A stretch of DNA of 28,365 bases from an uncultured Collinsella sp. (lineage in GTDB: Bacteria; Actinomycetota; Coriobacteriia; Coriobacteriales; Coriobacteriaceae), in contig URTZ01000004.1 in the NCBI GenBank assembly GCA_900550825.1, forward strand, positions 1-28,365, read 5' to 3'. Positions within the stretch are counted from its first letter, which is position 1, and each line of letters begins with the position of its first letter. The notes beneath the pieces are model-generated. The model had not been told where the DNA came from, did not search any database, and saw only the letters and a program-made list of their open reading frames with translations. Positions 1-6,272 of this stretch are shown here, piece after piece. A program made the translations under genes and the position numbers.

Positions 1-222
1 GTTCTCGATCTCGCGCGGCGTGGACCTCGCGAGCCTGCGCGGGCGGCTACTGCGGTCGGACATGGGCTCTCCGGACCTGCTGCGGCGCAGCCACTTGCTC
101 GCCGTCTGGCGGCTGACGCCCATCTGACGCGCGGTCTCGGCGACGCCGAGGCCGGACTCTATGCGCGAGACGAGCGTCTCGCGCCCCCTCGGGGTGAGCC
201 TTGCGTTAGGATGTTGCTCCAT
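1..222 (-). CDS. IS481-family transposase, N-terminal fragment
   Basis: Seventy-four codons are visible from an ATG at 222-220, open to the window edge. The protein begins MEQHPNARLTPRGRETLV, then has a helix-turn-helix with GVSRQTASKWLRR (about residues 35-47) and the downstream block DRSSRPRR. NARLT at the start, GVSRxTAxKW in the helix-turn-helix and the DRSSRP linker are the signature N-terminus of IS481-family DDE transposases; the catalytic domain would lie beyond position 1. GAGGAG sits about 10 nt before the start but is partly buried in a hairpin (223-277). This is a partial gene because of the window edge, not a proven truncation. Confidence 0.85.
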   Translation of the reverse strand, partial: MEQHPNARLTPRGRETLVSRIESGLGVAETARQMGVSRQTASKWLRRSRSGEPMSDRSSRPRRLARSTPREIEN

Positions 223-277
223 GGGAGGGCTCCTCTGCTGTTCGTCTAGACAACTCACAGCATGTGGGAGCCCTCCC
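223..277 (-). promoter_or_regulatory. Hairpin masking the transposase ribosome-binding site
   Basis: GGGAGGGCTCC (223-233) and GGAGCCCTCCC (267-277) are perfect 11-bp inverted repeats directly before the transposase start. On the minus-strand transcript one arm covers the bases between the Shine-Dalgarno sequence and the ATG. Such leader hairpins in insertion sequences often limit translation of transposase when transcription enters from outside. That role here is inferred. Confidence 0.5.
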
Positions 278-337
278 TATTTTTCACTACCCGGGTGTAA
301 ACAACCTATTGGCACAGAACAGCTAGAACAACCGATG

Positions 338-378
338 CCGCCTCACTGCGCCGAGAAACCCCCGGCGCCGTGAGGCGG
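338..378. repeat. Strong 16-bp inverted repeat beside the IS end
   Basis: CCGCCTCACTGCGCCG (338-353) and CGGCGCCGTGAGGCGG (363-378) pair at 15 of 16 positions around a 9-nt loop. No T-run follows on either strand, so it is not a typical intrinsic terminator. It lies less than 20 bp from the predicted IS end, and may be the remnant of a repeat or the structure the element inserted next to. Confidence 0.6.
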
Positions 379-478
379 GCGGCGGAGTGAGCCAACAGCA
401 AAGCCATGCCGCTATTAGTAGCCTGTCGCCAGCAATCTGCAAGTCACTAGCACCCCACAGCCGTGCCGGCAGCATCCC

Positions 479-508
479 TTGGTCGCCATATCAGCCGCAC
501 GGTATAAT
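479..508 (+). promoter_or_regulatory. Sigma70-type promoter for the membrane protein / protease pair
   Basis: A perfect -10 hexamer TATAAT (503-508) is preceded, after 18 bp, by TTGGTC (479-484). Transcription would start near 515, giving a leader of about 85 nt before the GTG at 599. No other good promoter is visible before the two-gene unit. Confidence 0.55.
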
Positions 509-598
509 CTATCCATCGATATATTGGGTGAACCATGGTGTCTCTGCTGTGACCATAAACCTCCGCAAGACGCTAGGACCTTGTTCTAAGGAGATCTG

Positions 599-1141
599 GT
601 GGAGAAAGGTCAAGAGAACCCACCACAAGACCAGGCGCTTGCCCATAGAGTCAGGTGGGCTGACCTCGACAGCGTATTCGAGCACATGGGCGACAATGCT
701 AGCGTTGGAGAGGCAAGTAACGGCATCCACCTCATAAATGACCGGGAGCACGTCGCCGTGCGCCAGGACCACGAGGTTCGCATCCCCAATGAATACCTGC
801 AGGAATCATACGTCGGGCAGCGCGACAGCGACCTGAGAAAAGCAAGGGAGATGCTCCTTCAGGCCAAGCAGGAGCGCCCTTCCTACAAACCTGACATCCT
901 TTTAGGTCTTGCGACAACGTTCCTGGGCTGGTTTCTCGGGGGTTTGTCGTCATCTGTCAATCTCGCATCTTTGCCCGGTATCTTGATGCTCTGCGTAGCA
1001 CCGTGTGGCGCAGTAGGACTCTTTGTCGCTTTTATCTTTATCCGAAAAGAAGAGAAGCAGGGCAAATCTGATCTGGCCGAGCGCGTCCTAGAACACCTGG
1101 CGGATCCCGATGACAAGGAGACCAAGACCGATGAACATTAA
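599..1141 (+). CDS. Small two-helix membrane protein of unknown function
   Basis: This 180-residue protein is not recognised. The GTG start at 599 is chosen because AAGGAG (588-593) lies 5 nt upstream. Residues 1-95 are hydrophilic and charged. Two hydrophobic segments follow at about 98-118 and 127-149, then a short charged tail rich in Lys, Glu and Asp. With both termini charged and only a short link between helices, a hairpin-like inner-membrane topology with the N-domain in the cytoplasm is likely. Its stop overlaps the next start by 11 bp, so it is translationally coupled to a serine protease. It could be the protease's membrane anchor, substrate or regulator. No enzymatic motif is seen. 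Confidence 0.7.
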   Translation: MEKGQENPPQDQALAHRVRWADLDSVFEHMGDNASVGEASNGIHLINDREHVAVRQDHEVRIPNEYLQESYVGQRDSDLRKAREMLLQAKQERPSYKPDILLGLATTFLGWFLGGLSSSVNLASLPGILMLCVAPCGAVGLFVAFIFIRKEEKQGKSDLAERVLEHLADPDDKETKTDEH

Positions 1142-1895
1142 TGATACGAGCACGCAGCTGCTCTTTACCACGGTCCCCATCGTGGGCATTACTACCGAAG
1201 GCACGGGCGTCTCGGGTACAGGATTCTTCTTTTCCTATGACCTTGAAGACGGACGAAAAGTGCCCCTGCTCATTACCAACCACCATGTCCTCAAGGATGT
1301 GATTCAGGGTCGCTTCGTCATCAATCTAGCCGAAGGTGACGCCCCGTCACGCGAGACCATCAGCGTGAACTTCGACAAGTCATTCATCGAGGGGAAGAAG
1401 CTCGGAGAGCTCGACTTGGTTGCGATGCCGGTGGCCCCTGTTCTCAGCATGCTTGAAGGAAACGGGAAGAGGCCCTTCTACCGATCCATCGACTCTGGAC
1501 TCATCCCGAAGAAGAGTGTGCTGGACAATTTGGCGGCGCTCGAGCAAATCACCTTTATCGGATACCCCAGCGGGCTCTATGACGACTACAACAAGACCCC
1601 CCTCATCAGGCAAGGCTGGACTTCCACGCCCGCTTGGAACGACTACAAGGGTAAGCGCGAGTTCCTCGTTGACGCATCTGTATTCGAGGGCTCCAGCGGC
1701 AGTCCCGCCTTCATCCTCAACCAGGGCAGCTATCCCACGACCGACGGAATTGCCATCGGCTCCAGGCTGCTGTTCATGGGCGTAATCACTCAGACGATTA
1801 CGAAGGAGAAGAGTGAGCACCTCGATTTAGGTACAGTCATCAGAAGCGACGCGATGCTCGACAAGCTCAAACCTTTCGTGGAAGGTCTACTGTAG
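1131..1895 (+). CDS. Trypsin-like serine protease (S1 / Trypsin_2 type)
   Basis: The 254-residue protein has a chymotrypsin-fold triad in the usual order. His52 lies in LLITNHHVLK, Asp95 in ELDLVAM and Ser189 in the oxyanion motif GSSGSP. GTGFFF (about 29-34) matches the strand preceding the catalytic His in HtrA-like proteases. There is no PDZ domain, and no signal peptide or membrane segment is visible, so it is probably cytoplasmic, perhaps recruited by the overlapping membrane protein upstream. The ATG at 1131 is preferred because AAGGAG (1115-1120) stands 10 nt before it; an upstream in-frame ATG at 1110 lacks such a site. A protease-plus-membrane-partner pair next to an insertion sequence could belong to a stress or phage-response module, but nothing here proves that. 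Confidence 0.8.
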   Translation: MNINDTSTQLLFTTVPIVGITTEGTGVSGTGFFFSYDLEDGRKVPLLITNHHVLKDVIQGRFVINLAEGDAPSRETISVNFDKSFIEGKKLGELDLVAMPVAPVLSMLEGNGKRPFYRSIDSGLIPKKSVLDNLAALEQITFIGYPSGLYDDYNKTPLIRQGWTSTPAWNDYKGKREFLVDASVFEGSSGSPAFILNQGSYPTTDGIAIGSRLLFMGVITQTITKEKSEHLDLGTVIRSDAMLDKLKPFVEGLL

Positions 1896-2063
1896 CTAAG
1901 AGCACCGTCAAAAGCAGTGACGCCCCTTTGCTCCTTTCCCTAGGATGAGGTGACTGAGCTCGGCATGCTGGTTGACATCTGGTTCCCCAACGGCTCATAG
2001 TACAGACACATGGAAAGCCTTCGGGTTTTGTAAGGGCGGGACCCACTGGGCCTCGTTCTAGTT

Positions 2064-3215
2064 TTACTGTTCGGTTAACGCTGCAGATCGTTTTGGAAGG
2101 CTTACGAGCATGGTAGTCCCGTTCTCGGAACTTGTTTCGACCTCTACCGTGCCACCGTGAAGCGCTGCAATCTCCCAAACAAGCGCTAGCCCGAGTCCTG
2201 CGCCGCCGTATGCCCTGCTGCGGGATTTATCCAGGCGAAAGAACGGTTGGAAGATGCTCTCACGGTACTGCTTGGGTATTCCCGGGCCCTCATCTTTGAC
2301 TCGCAGGAGCACGTGGCTGTCGCTGTCGCTGATGGAGACGTTGACAGTCGAGCCGGGGCGGCTGTAACGGATGGCGTTTTCGACCAGATTGAACACCAGC
2401 CGATAGAGGAGCGTATCACTTCCGATTGTCAAAGCGTCTCCAGCACAATTGAGGGCTATGCCCTTATTCTCGGCAAGTGGCGCAAGGTCGGTGAGGACCT
2501 CTTCGGACAAGGGACCGAGTTCAACATCGTCCTCGCAAGGAACGCTGCGGAGCTCACTCATCTCGAGTAATACCTTGGTCATTCGAGACATGCGCTCGGT
2601 TTGTTCTTGTAGCAGGCCGAGCAGCTCGGCTGTTTCGGGTTGCAAACCGGAGTGCTCGGAGATGAATAGTTCAATCTGTGCTTGCATAAGGGCGAGCGGG
2701 GTGCGCAGCTCGTGTGCGGCGTTGCCGGTAAACTGACGCTGTGCAGAGAACCCTTCGCCAAGACGGGCGATCATGTCGTTGAAAGAGGCGCTACATCGTT
2801 GTAGCTCGGTGGGCACATCTTCACTGAGTCTGATTTCGCTTAGGTTGTCAGGCTGCACACGCTCAACCTGGGCGGCAAAAGCTCGTAGCGGTTTGAGCGC
2901 ACGGCCGCTCACAAAGTATGCCAGCACGCCGCCAAGGAGTGTGACTCCAGCCGTGATGCACCAGGCTGTCGTGCCAAAAGACTCTTGTGCGTCGTTTACG
3001 ACGATCGTGACCTCGTCATCGAGGGTCGCTTTCGTTGGGTCGAACGCCTGGGGCGAATCTTCGCCGGCTGCGCTAAGGGCCGAGACGTCGCTGCCGATAG
3101 CATCCATGTAGCGCATGCCCGTATAGCCGACCAGGCAGTTCGTCAGCACGCACGCAGCGCACGTGAGCAGTGCCGTCATAATCGTTATGCGCCATTGCAA
3201 CGAAAGCCTTTTCAT
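2064..3215 (-). CDS. Sensor histidine kinase (EnvZ/BaeS type)
   Basis: The 383-residue protein has a membrane segment near residues 10-32, a short extracytoplasmic loop (about 33-83), a second segment (about 84-104) and a HAMP linker. The HisKA domain contains the phospho-acceptor His168 in AAHELRTP. The HATPase domain shows an N box (NLVENAIRYS), G1 (DEGPGIP) and G2 (GGAGLGLAL). The ATG overlaps the stop of the response regulator gene in an ATGA arrangement, so the two are co-translated. The small external loop of about 50 residues leaves little room for a ligand-binding domain, so sensing may be through the membrane or a partner. Its target is probably the divergent redox operon, which is inferred from position only. 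Confidence 0.93.
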   Translation of the reverse strand: MKRLSLQWRITIMTALLTCAACVLTNCLVGYTGMRYMDAIGSDVSALSAAGEDSPQAFDPTKATLDDEVTIVVNDAQESFGTTAWCITAGVTLLGGVLAYFVSGRALKPLRAFAAQVERVQPDNLSEIRLSEDVPTELQRCSASFNDMIARLGEGFSAQRQFTGNAAHELRTPLALMQAQIELFISEHSGLQPETAELLGLLQEQTERMSRMTKVLLEMSELRSVPCEDDVELGPLSEEVLTDLAPLAENKGIALNCAGDALTIGSDTLLYRLVFNLVENAIRYSRPGSTVNVSISDSDSHVLLRVKDEGPGIPKQYRESIFQPFFRLDKSRSRAYGGAGLGLALVWEIAALHGGTVEVETSSENGTTMLVSLPKRSAALTEQ

Positions 3216-3886
3216 TCGCTATCCTCCATAACGTAGCCCTCTCCAATCCGATTGCGAATCGGGTCGTATCCCAAAGCGATGCGTAGCTTTTTGCGGAGTG
3301 ACGAGATATGAACGCGGGTCGCGTTGCTAAAGTTGTTCACGCTGCTATCCCAAACGTGCTCGATAAGCTCCTCTTGGCTTACCGGTCGCCCCTGATTAAG
3401 CATCAGGTATTCCAAGATTCCCGTTTCCTTGCGCGTAAGAGATAAAGCCTCGCTGTCCACGGAAGCGATGCGCGCCTTGGTGTCAAAGCTGAGCTTTCCG
3501 CAGGTTAAAACTACGTCGCTTTGTGTAAAGCGTCTTAGGGTAAGGCTGCGAATCCTTGCCGCAAGCTCGTCCAGATGAAACGGCTTGGTGAGGTAATCGT
3601 TGGCGCCGGCATCGAGTCCGGCGACTTTATCTGATACTTCGCCACGTGCGGACAGAATCAGTACCTTAGTCTCGCAGTCAGTTTTCCTAAGTTCCCTGAG
3701 TACGGTCATGCCGTCGATGCGGGGAAGGTTGAGGTCGAGTACCACGAGGTCGAAGGCCTCAACGTCCAGTAGGTCGAGCGCCTCCTGTCCGTCGTGACAG
3801 CAGTCGACACTGTACGCCAAGTTCCGCAAGCTGCGCGCGATTGCGTCGCACAGCGCCCGCTCGTCCTCGACGATCAAAATACGCAT
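3212..3886 (-). CDS. OmpR/PhoB-family response regulator
   Basis: The protein starts MRILIVEDERAL and has 224 residues. The receiver domain (1 to about 118) has acidic residues near 8-9, the phospho-acceptor Asp51 in VVLDLNLP and the Lys in YLTKPF. A winged-helix DNA-binding domain (about 125-220) contains LTRKETGILEYLM and the C-terminal RVHISSLRKKL and RIGEGYVM blocks of the OmpR family. The ATG at 3886 is chosen over an in-frame ATG at 3904 because AAGGAG is placed 6 nt before it. It is first in a two-gene operon with the kinase and diverges from the redox operon across a gap of about 70-90 bp, so both sides are natural targets for it. Confidence 0.94.
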   Translation of the reverse strand: MRILIVEDERALCDAIARSLRNLAYSVDCCHDGQEALDLLDVEAFDLVVLDLNLPRIDGMTVLRELRKTDCETKVLILSARGEVSDKVAGLDAGANDYLTKPFHLDELAARIRSLTLRRFTQSDVVLTCGKLSFDTKARIASVDSEALSLTRKETGILEYLMLNQGRPVSQEELIEHVWDSSVNNFSNATRVHISSLRKKLRIALGYDPIRNRIGEGYVMEDSE

Positions 3887-3976
3887 AACAGTCTCCTTGC
3901 ACATTTCAAATCGCGCTTAACACGGATTTTATAGCCGATATGGTCCAATGGTCGCGTAATGAAAGGAGTGGTCAGG

Positions 3977-4123
3977 TTGTTCAAAGCGGTAAAACCCGTG
4001 GTACAGGTCGCTTTGTTGATCGTCGGAATTGCCATGGTGTGCTTTGGTGTTATGCGTGGCGAGGCGGATGCCGTGCTGGCCAAAGCGATTAGGCTGTGCT
4101 TGGAGTGTATCGGAATTGGATAA
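3977..4123 (+). CDS. CD1871A-family CXXC-motif small membrane protein
   Basis: This is a roughly 48-residue protein with one hydrophobic helix (VVQVALLIVGIAMVCFGV) followed by a short amphipathic stretch and the C-terminal block RLCLECIGIG, whose CLEC is a CXXC. That ending is characteristic of the tiny proteins annotated as CD1871A family, found next to 4Fe-4S ferredoxin-domain membrane proteins and TlpA-like lipoproteins, as here. The TTG at 3977 is preferred because AAAGGAG (3962-3968) lies 8 nt upstream; an in-frame ATG at 3959 has no ribosome site. The stop overlaps the next start by 8 bp. A role in passing electrons or thiol reducing power across the membrane is inferred from the partners and the CXXC. 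Confidence 0.8.
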   Translation: MFKAVKPVVQVALLIVGIAMVCFGVMRGEADAVLAKAIRLCLECIGIG

Positions 4124-5018
4124 AAGAGAAAACACTGCGTCGCATGTTTTGGCTCGATTTCGCGGATTCATTCAGGCGGCGGCAACACTTATTACCAACA
4201 TTCACCTGCCAAACTTTGCCAAAGGCGGCATCTATCAGGGCGCGGGAAAAACAGTCTGCGTACCCGGGCTTAACTGCTATTCGTGCCCCGCGGCATCGGG
4301 TGCGTGCCCCATCGGGTCGTTCCAGTCGGTAGTAGGTTCATCCAGGTTCAACTTTTCTTACTATGTTACCGGTACGCTCATTTTGCTCGGCGTGCTGCTG
4401 GGACGCTTTGTATGCGGCTTTCTGTGCCCGTTTGGCTGGCTGCAGGAGCTGCTTCACAAGATTCCCGGCAAAAAGTTCTCCACGAAAAAGCTCAAGCCGC
4501 TCACGTACATCAAGTACGTCGTGCTGCTGTTTGCCGTGGTGCTGCTGCCCGTCTTGGTGGTTAACGACGTGGGCATGGGCGACCCGTTCTTTTGTAAGTA
4601 CATCTGTCCGCAGGGCGTACTCGAGGGCGCCATTCCGCTGGCCATTGCCAATGCCGGCATTCGATCTGCGTTGGGACATCTCTTTACTTGGAAACTTGCC
4701 GTTCTCATTGCCGTGGTAGTGCTGAGCGTTTTGTTCTACCGTCCCTTCTGCAAATGGATTTGTCCACTCGGCGCATTCTATGCGCTCATGAATAAGGTAT
4801 CCCTGCTGGGGATTCGGGTCGATGCATGCAAATGTGTCTCGTGCGGCAAGTGCTCAAAGGTTTGTCAGATGGACGTTGATGTGGTCCGCGCGCCCAATCA
4901 TGCCGAATGCATCCGGTGCGGAAAGTGCATCGGGGCCTGTCCCGTCGATGCCATCAGCTATCGCTATGGCCTGGATGTGTCGGCGGAAAAGCTCCCCTTG
5001 ACCGCCGATAAAAAGTAA
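4116..5018 (+). CDS. Membrane-bound 4Fe-4S binding protein (NapH/RdxA/CcoG-like)
   Basis: The 300-residue protein has an N-terminal Cys-rich block (CVPGLNCYSCP then GACPIG, residues about 48-67). Several transmembrane helices follow, carrying the conserved CGFLCPFGWLQE, CKYICPQG and CKWICPLGAFY motifs of polyferredoxin-type membrane proteins. At the C-terminus are two ferredoxin clusters, CVSCGKCSKVC and CIRCGKCIGACPVDAI. The family moves electrons between cytoplasmic donors and extracytoplasmic partners. The TTG at 4116 is chosen because it overlaps the preceding gene by 8 bp and GGAG is about 10 nt upstream; longer in-frame openings run back through that gene. The TlpA-like lipoprotein follows after 29 bp, suggesting that the electrons reduce an extracytoplasmic thiol. 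Confidence 0.88.
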   Translation: MDKRENTASHVLARFRGFIQAAATLITNIHLPNFAKGGIYQGAGKTVCVPGLNCYSCPAASGACPIGSFQSVVGSSRFNFSYYVTGTLILLGVLLGRFVCGFLCPFGWLQELLHKIPGKKFSTKKLKPLTYIKYVVLLFAVVLLPVLVVNDVGMGDPFFCKYICPQGVLEGAIPLAIANAGIRSALGHLFTWKLAVLIAVVVLSVLFYRPFCKWICPLGAFYALMNKVSLLGIRVDACKCVSCGKCSKVCQMDVDVVRAPNHAECIRCGKCIGACPVDAISYRYGLDVSAEKLPLTADKK

Positions 5019-5047
5019 ACAAGCTTCGACAAAACGGAGGAATGACC

Positions 5048-6019
5048 ATGAAGCTTTCTAAGATTGCGGCCCTGTTTATGGTGCCGGTATTGGCCTTGTG
5101 CCTTGTGGCGTGCTCGGCACCCGGTGGCAATGCGAGTGAATCTGCGGGCTCCGATCCTAAGATCGCAGAACTCACTGCACAGAAGCCGGCCAATGCCGAC
5201 GAGGCCGCCGAGTTGTATGCAAAACTCATGCAGAAGGAGAACGAGATCTTTTCGAGTGATAACGCGCTGTGGGAAAAGGTATTTAATGCGGCAAATAAAG
5301 ACTCGGCAATGATTGAGGACGGCAGCAATTACGGCGATTTTCTGCTCAAGACCATCGACGGCGCCAAGGATGAGTTCACGGCGGATGAGCTTAAGACACT
5401 CAAGGCCGGTGCACAGCAGATCAAGGAGATCGAGGACAAGCTCGAGAGCCTGGAGAAGGAGTTCCCCGGCTGTGGAAGCACGCCGAGTGCAGGCGAGAGC
5501 GTCGACGCTTCGACCGCTGGCATGACGGCTGGTGCCAATGCTTCGAGCGAGGCGACGAAGTTCCCCAGCTTTACGGGCAAGGACCTGGATGGCAACGACG
5601 TGAACAGCGACGAGCTGTTCTCTAAGAACAAGGTCACCGTCATGAACTTCTGGTTCACCACTTGCAAGCCGTGCGTGGGTGAGTTGGGCGACCTTGAGGA
5701 CCTGAATAAGGAGCTTGCCAAGAAGGGCGGCCAGGTCGTGGGCGTCAATTCCTTTACGCTCGATGGCAACAAGGGCGAGATTGCAGATGCCAAGGACGTA
5801 CTGAGCAAGAAGGGCGTGACATATAAGAACATCTGGTTCAAGTCGGATAGCGAGGCCGGTAAGTTTACGTCAAATTTGTTCTCGTTCCCGACAACGTATG
5901 TCATCGATCAGAATGGCAACATCGTAGGGGATCCAATCGTGGGAGCCATCAGCTCCGCCGAGCAGCGCGCAGCACTCGACAAGCTTATCGACCAGGCGAT
6001 TGCGAATAGCGAGCAGTAG
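5048..6019 (+). CDS. TlpA-family thiol-disulfide reductase lipoprotein
   Basis: The 323-residue protein begins with a lipoprotein signal ending in LVAC, with Cys22 as the lipidation site, followed by a Gly/Ser-rich spacer. Residues about 40-140 are highly charged and probably helical. The C-terminal thioredoxin fold (about 165-320) contains NFWFTTCKPC, with the active pair Cys206 and Cys209, and the cis-proline region FPTTYVID. It is therefore an extracytoplasmic, membrane-tethered redoxin of the TlpA/ResA type. The ATG at 5048 has GGAGG 7 nt upstream; the in-frame ATG at 5042 is too close to that site. It is last in the operon before a clear terminator, and is the probable electron acceptor of the 4Fe-4S protein. 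The charged helical insert before the redoxin domain has no function I can assign. Confidence 0.9.
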   Translation: MKLSKIAALFMVPVLALCLVACSAPGGNASESAGSDPKIAELTAQKPANADEAAELYAKLMQKENEIFSSDNALWEKVFNAANKDSAMIEDGSNYGDFLLKTIDGAKDEFTADELKTLKAGAQQIKEIEDKLESLEKEFPGCGSTPSAGESVDASTAGMTAGANASSEATKFPSFTGKDLDGNDVNSDELFSKNKVTVMNFWFTTCKPCVGELGDLEDLNKELAKKGGQVVGVNSFTLDGNKGEIADAKDVLSKKGVTYKNIWFKSDSEAGKFTSNLFSFPTTYVIDQNGNIVGDPIVGAISSAEQRAALDKLIDQAIANSEQ

Positions 6020-6098
6020 AAAACGCGTAAAGCATGGCGATGATCGTGCACCGCTGTGCGAAGTAGTCCGCTACCTTTCAAGATAAGCTCCACCATAT

Positions 6099-6126
6099 AG
6101 AGGTCCCGCTCGGGACCTCTTCTTTT
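6099..6126 (+). terminator. Intrinsic terminator of the redox operon
   Basis: AGAGGTCCCG (6099-6108) and CGGGACCTCT (6111-6120) are perfect inverted repeats, followed by TCTTTT. It lies 80 bp after the TlpA-like gene stop. Confidence 0.85.
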
Positions 6127-6272
6127 GGGCGCCGTCCCGTTCGTTTTTTGGCGCGGTTTGTTACATTCCTCACTGGCGTCGGCAAAAAATGGGGATAGAG
6201 TAGGACAAACGCGTCGAATACGAACGGCGGAGGAGAGCGGGCAGGGTGCCTGCGCAGGAGAGGTTGCCGTCC

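Larger units (their letters stand above)
1..321 (-). mobile_element. IS481-family insertion sequence, transposase-proximal end (cut by window edge)
   Basis: Only one end of the element is inside the window. It contains the N-terminus of an IS481-type transposase reading off the left edge, an untranslated leader, and a probable terminal inverted repeat. Read on the minus strand from about position 321, the end begins TGT and carries the core CAATAGGTTGT (301-311), which from memory resembles the tip of IS481 itself. The exact boundary could be 316 or 321. The other end and the target duplication are outside the window, so intactness cannot be judged. Confidence 0.7.

Noticed and set aside
161..737. 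Plus-strand frames of 70 and 116 codons near the IS end
   Set aside because: The first is antisense to the transposase and its leader; the second runs across the promoter and start of the membrane-protein gene. No motif is present in either.
1896..2063. Possible terminator between the protease and kinase genes (CGTCA / TGACG at 1906-1922)
   Set aside because: The stem is only 5 bp with no T-run, and no better structure was seen in this gap.
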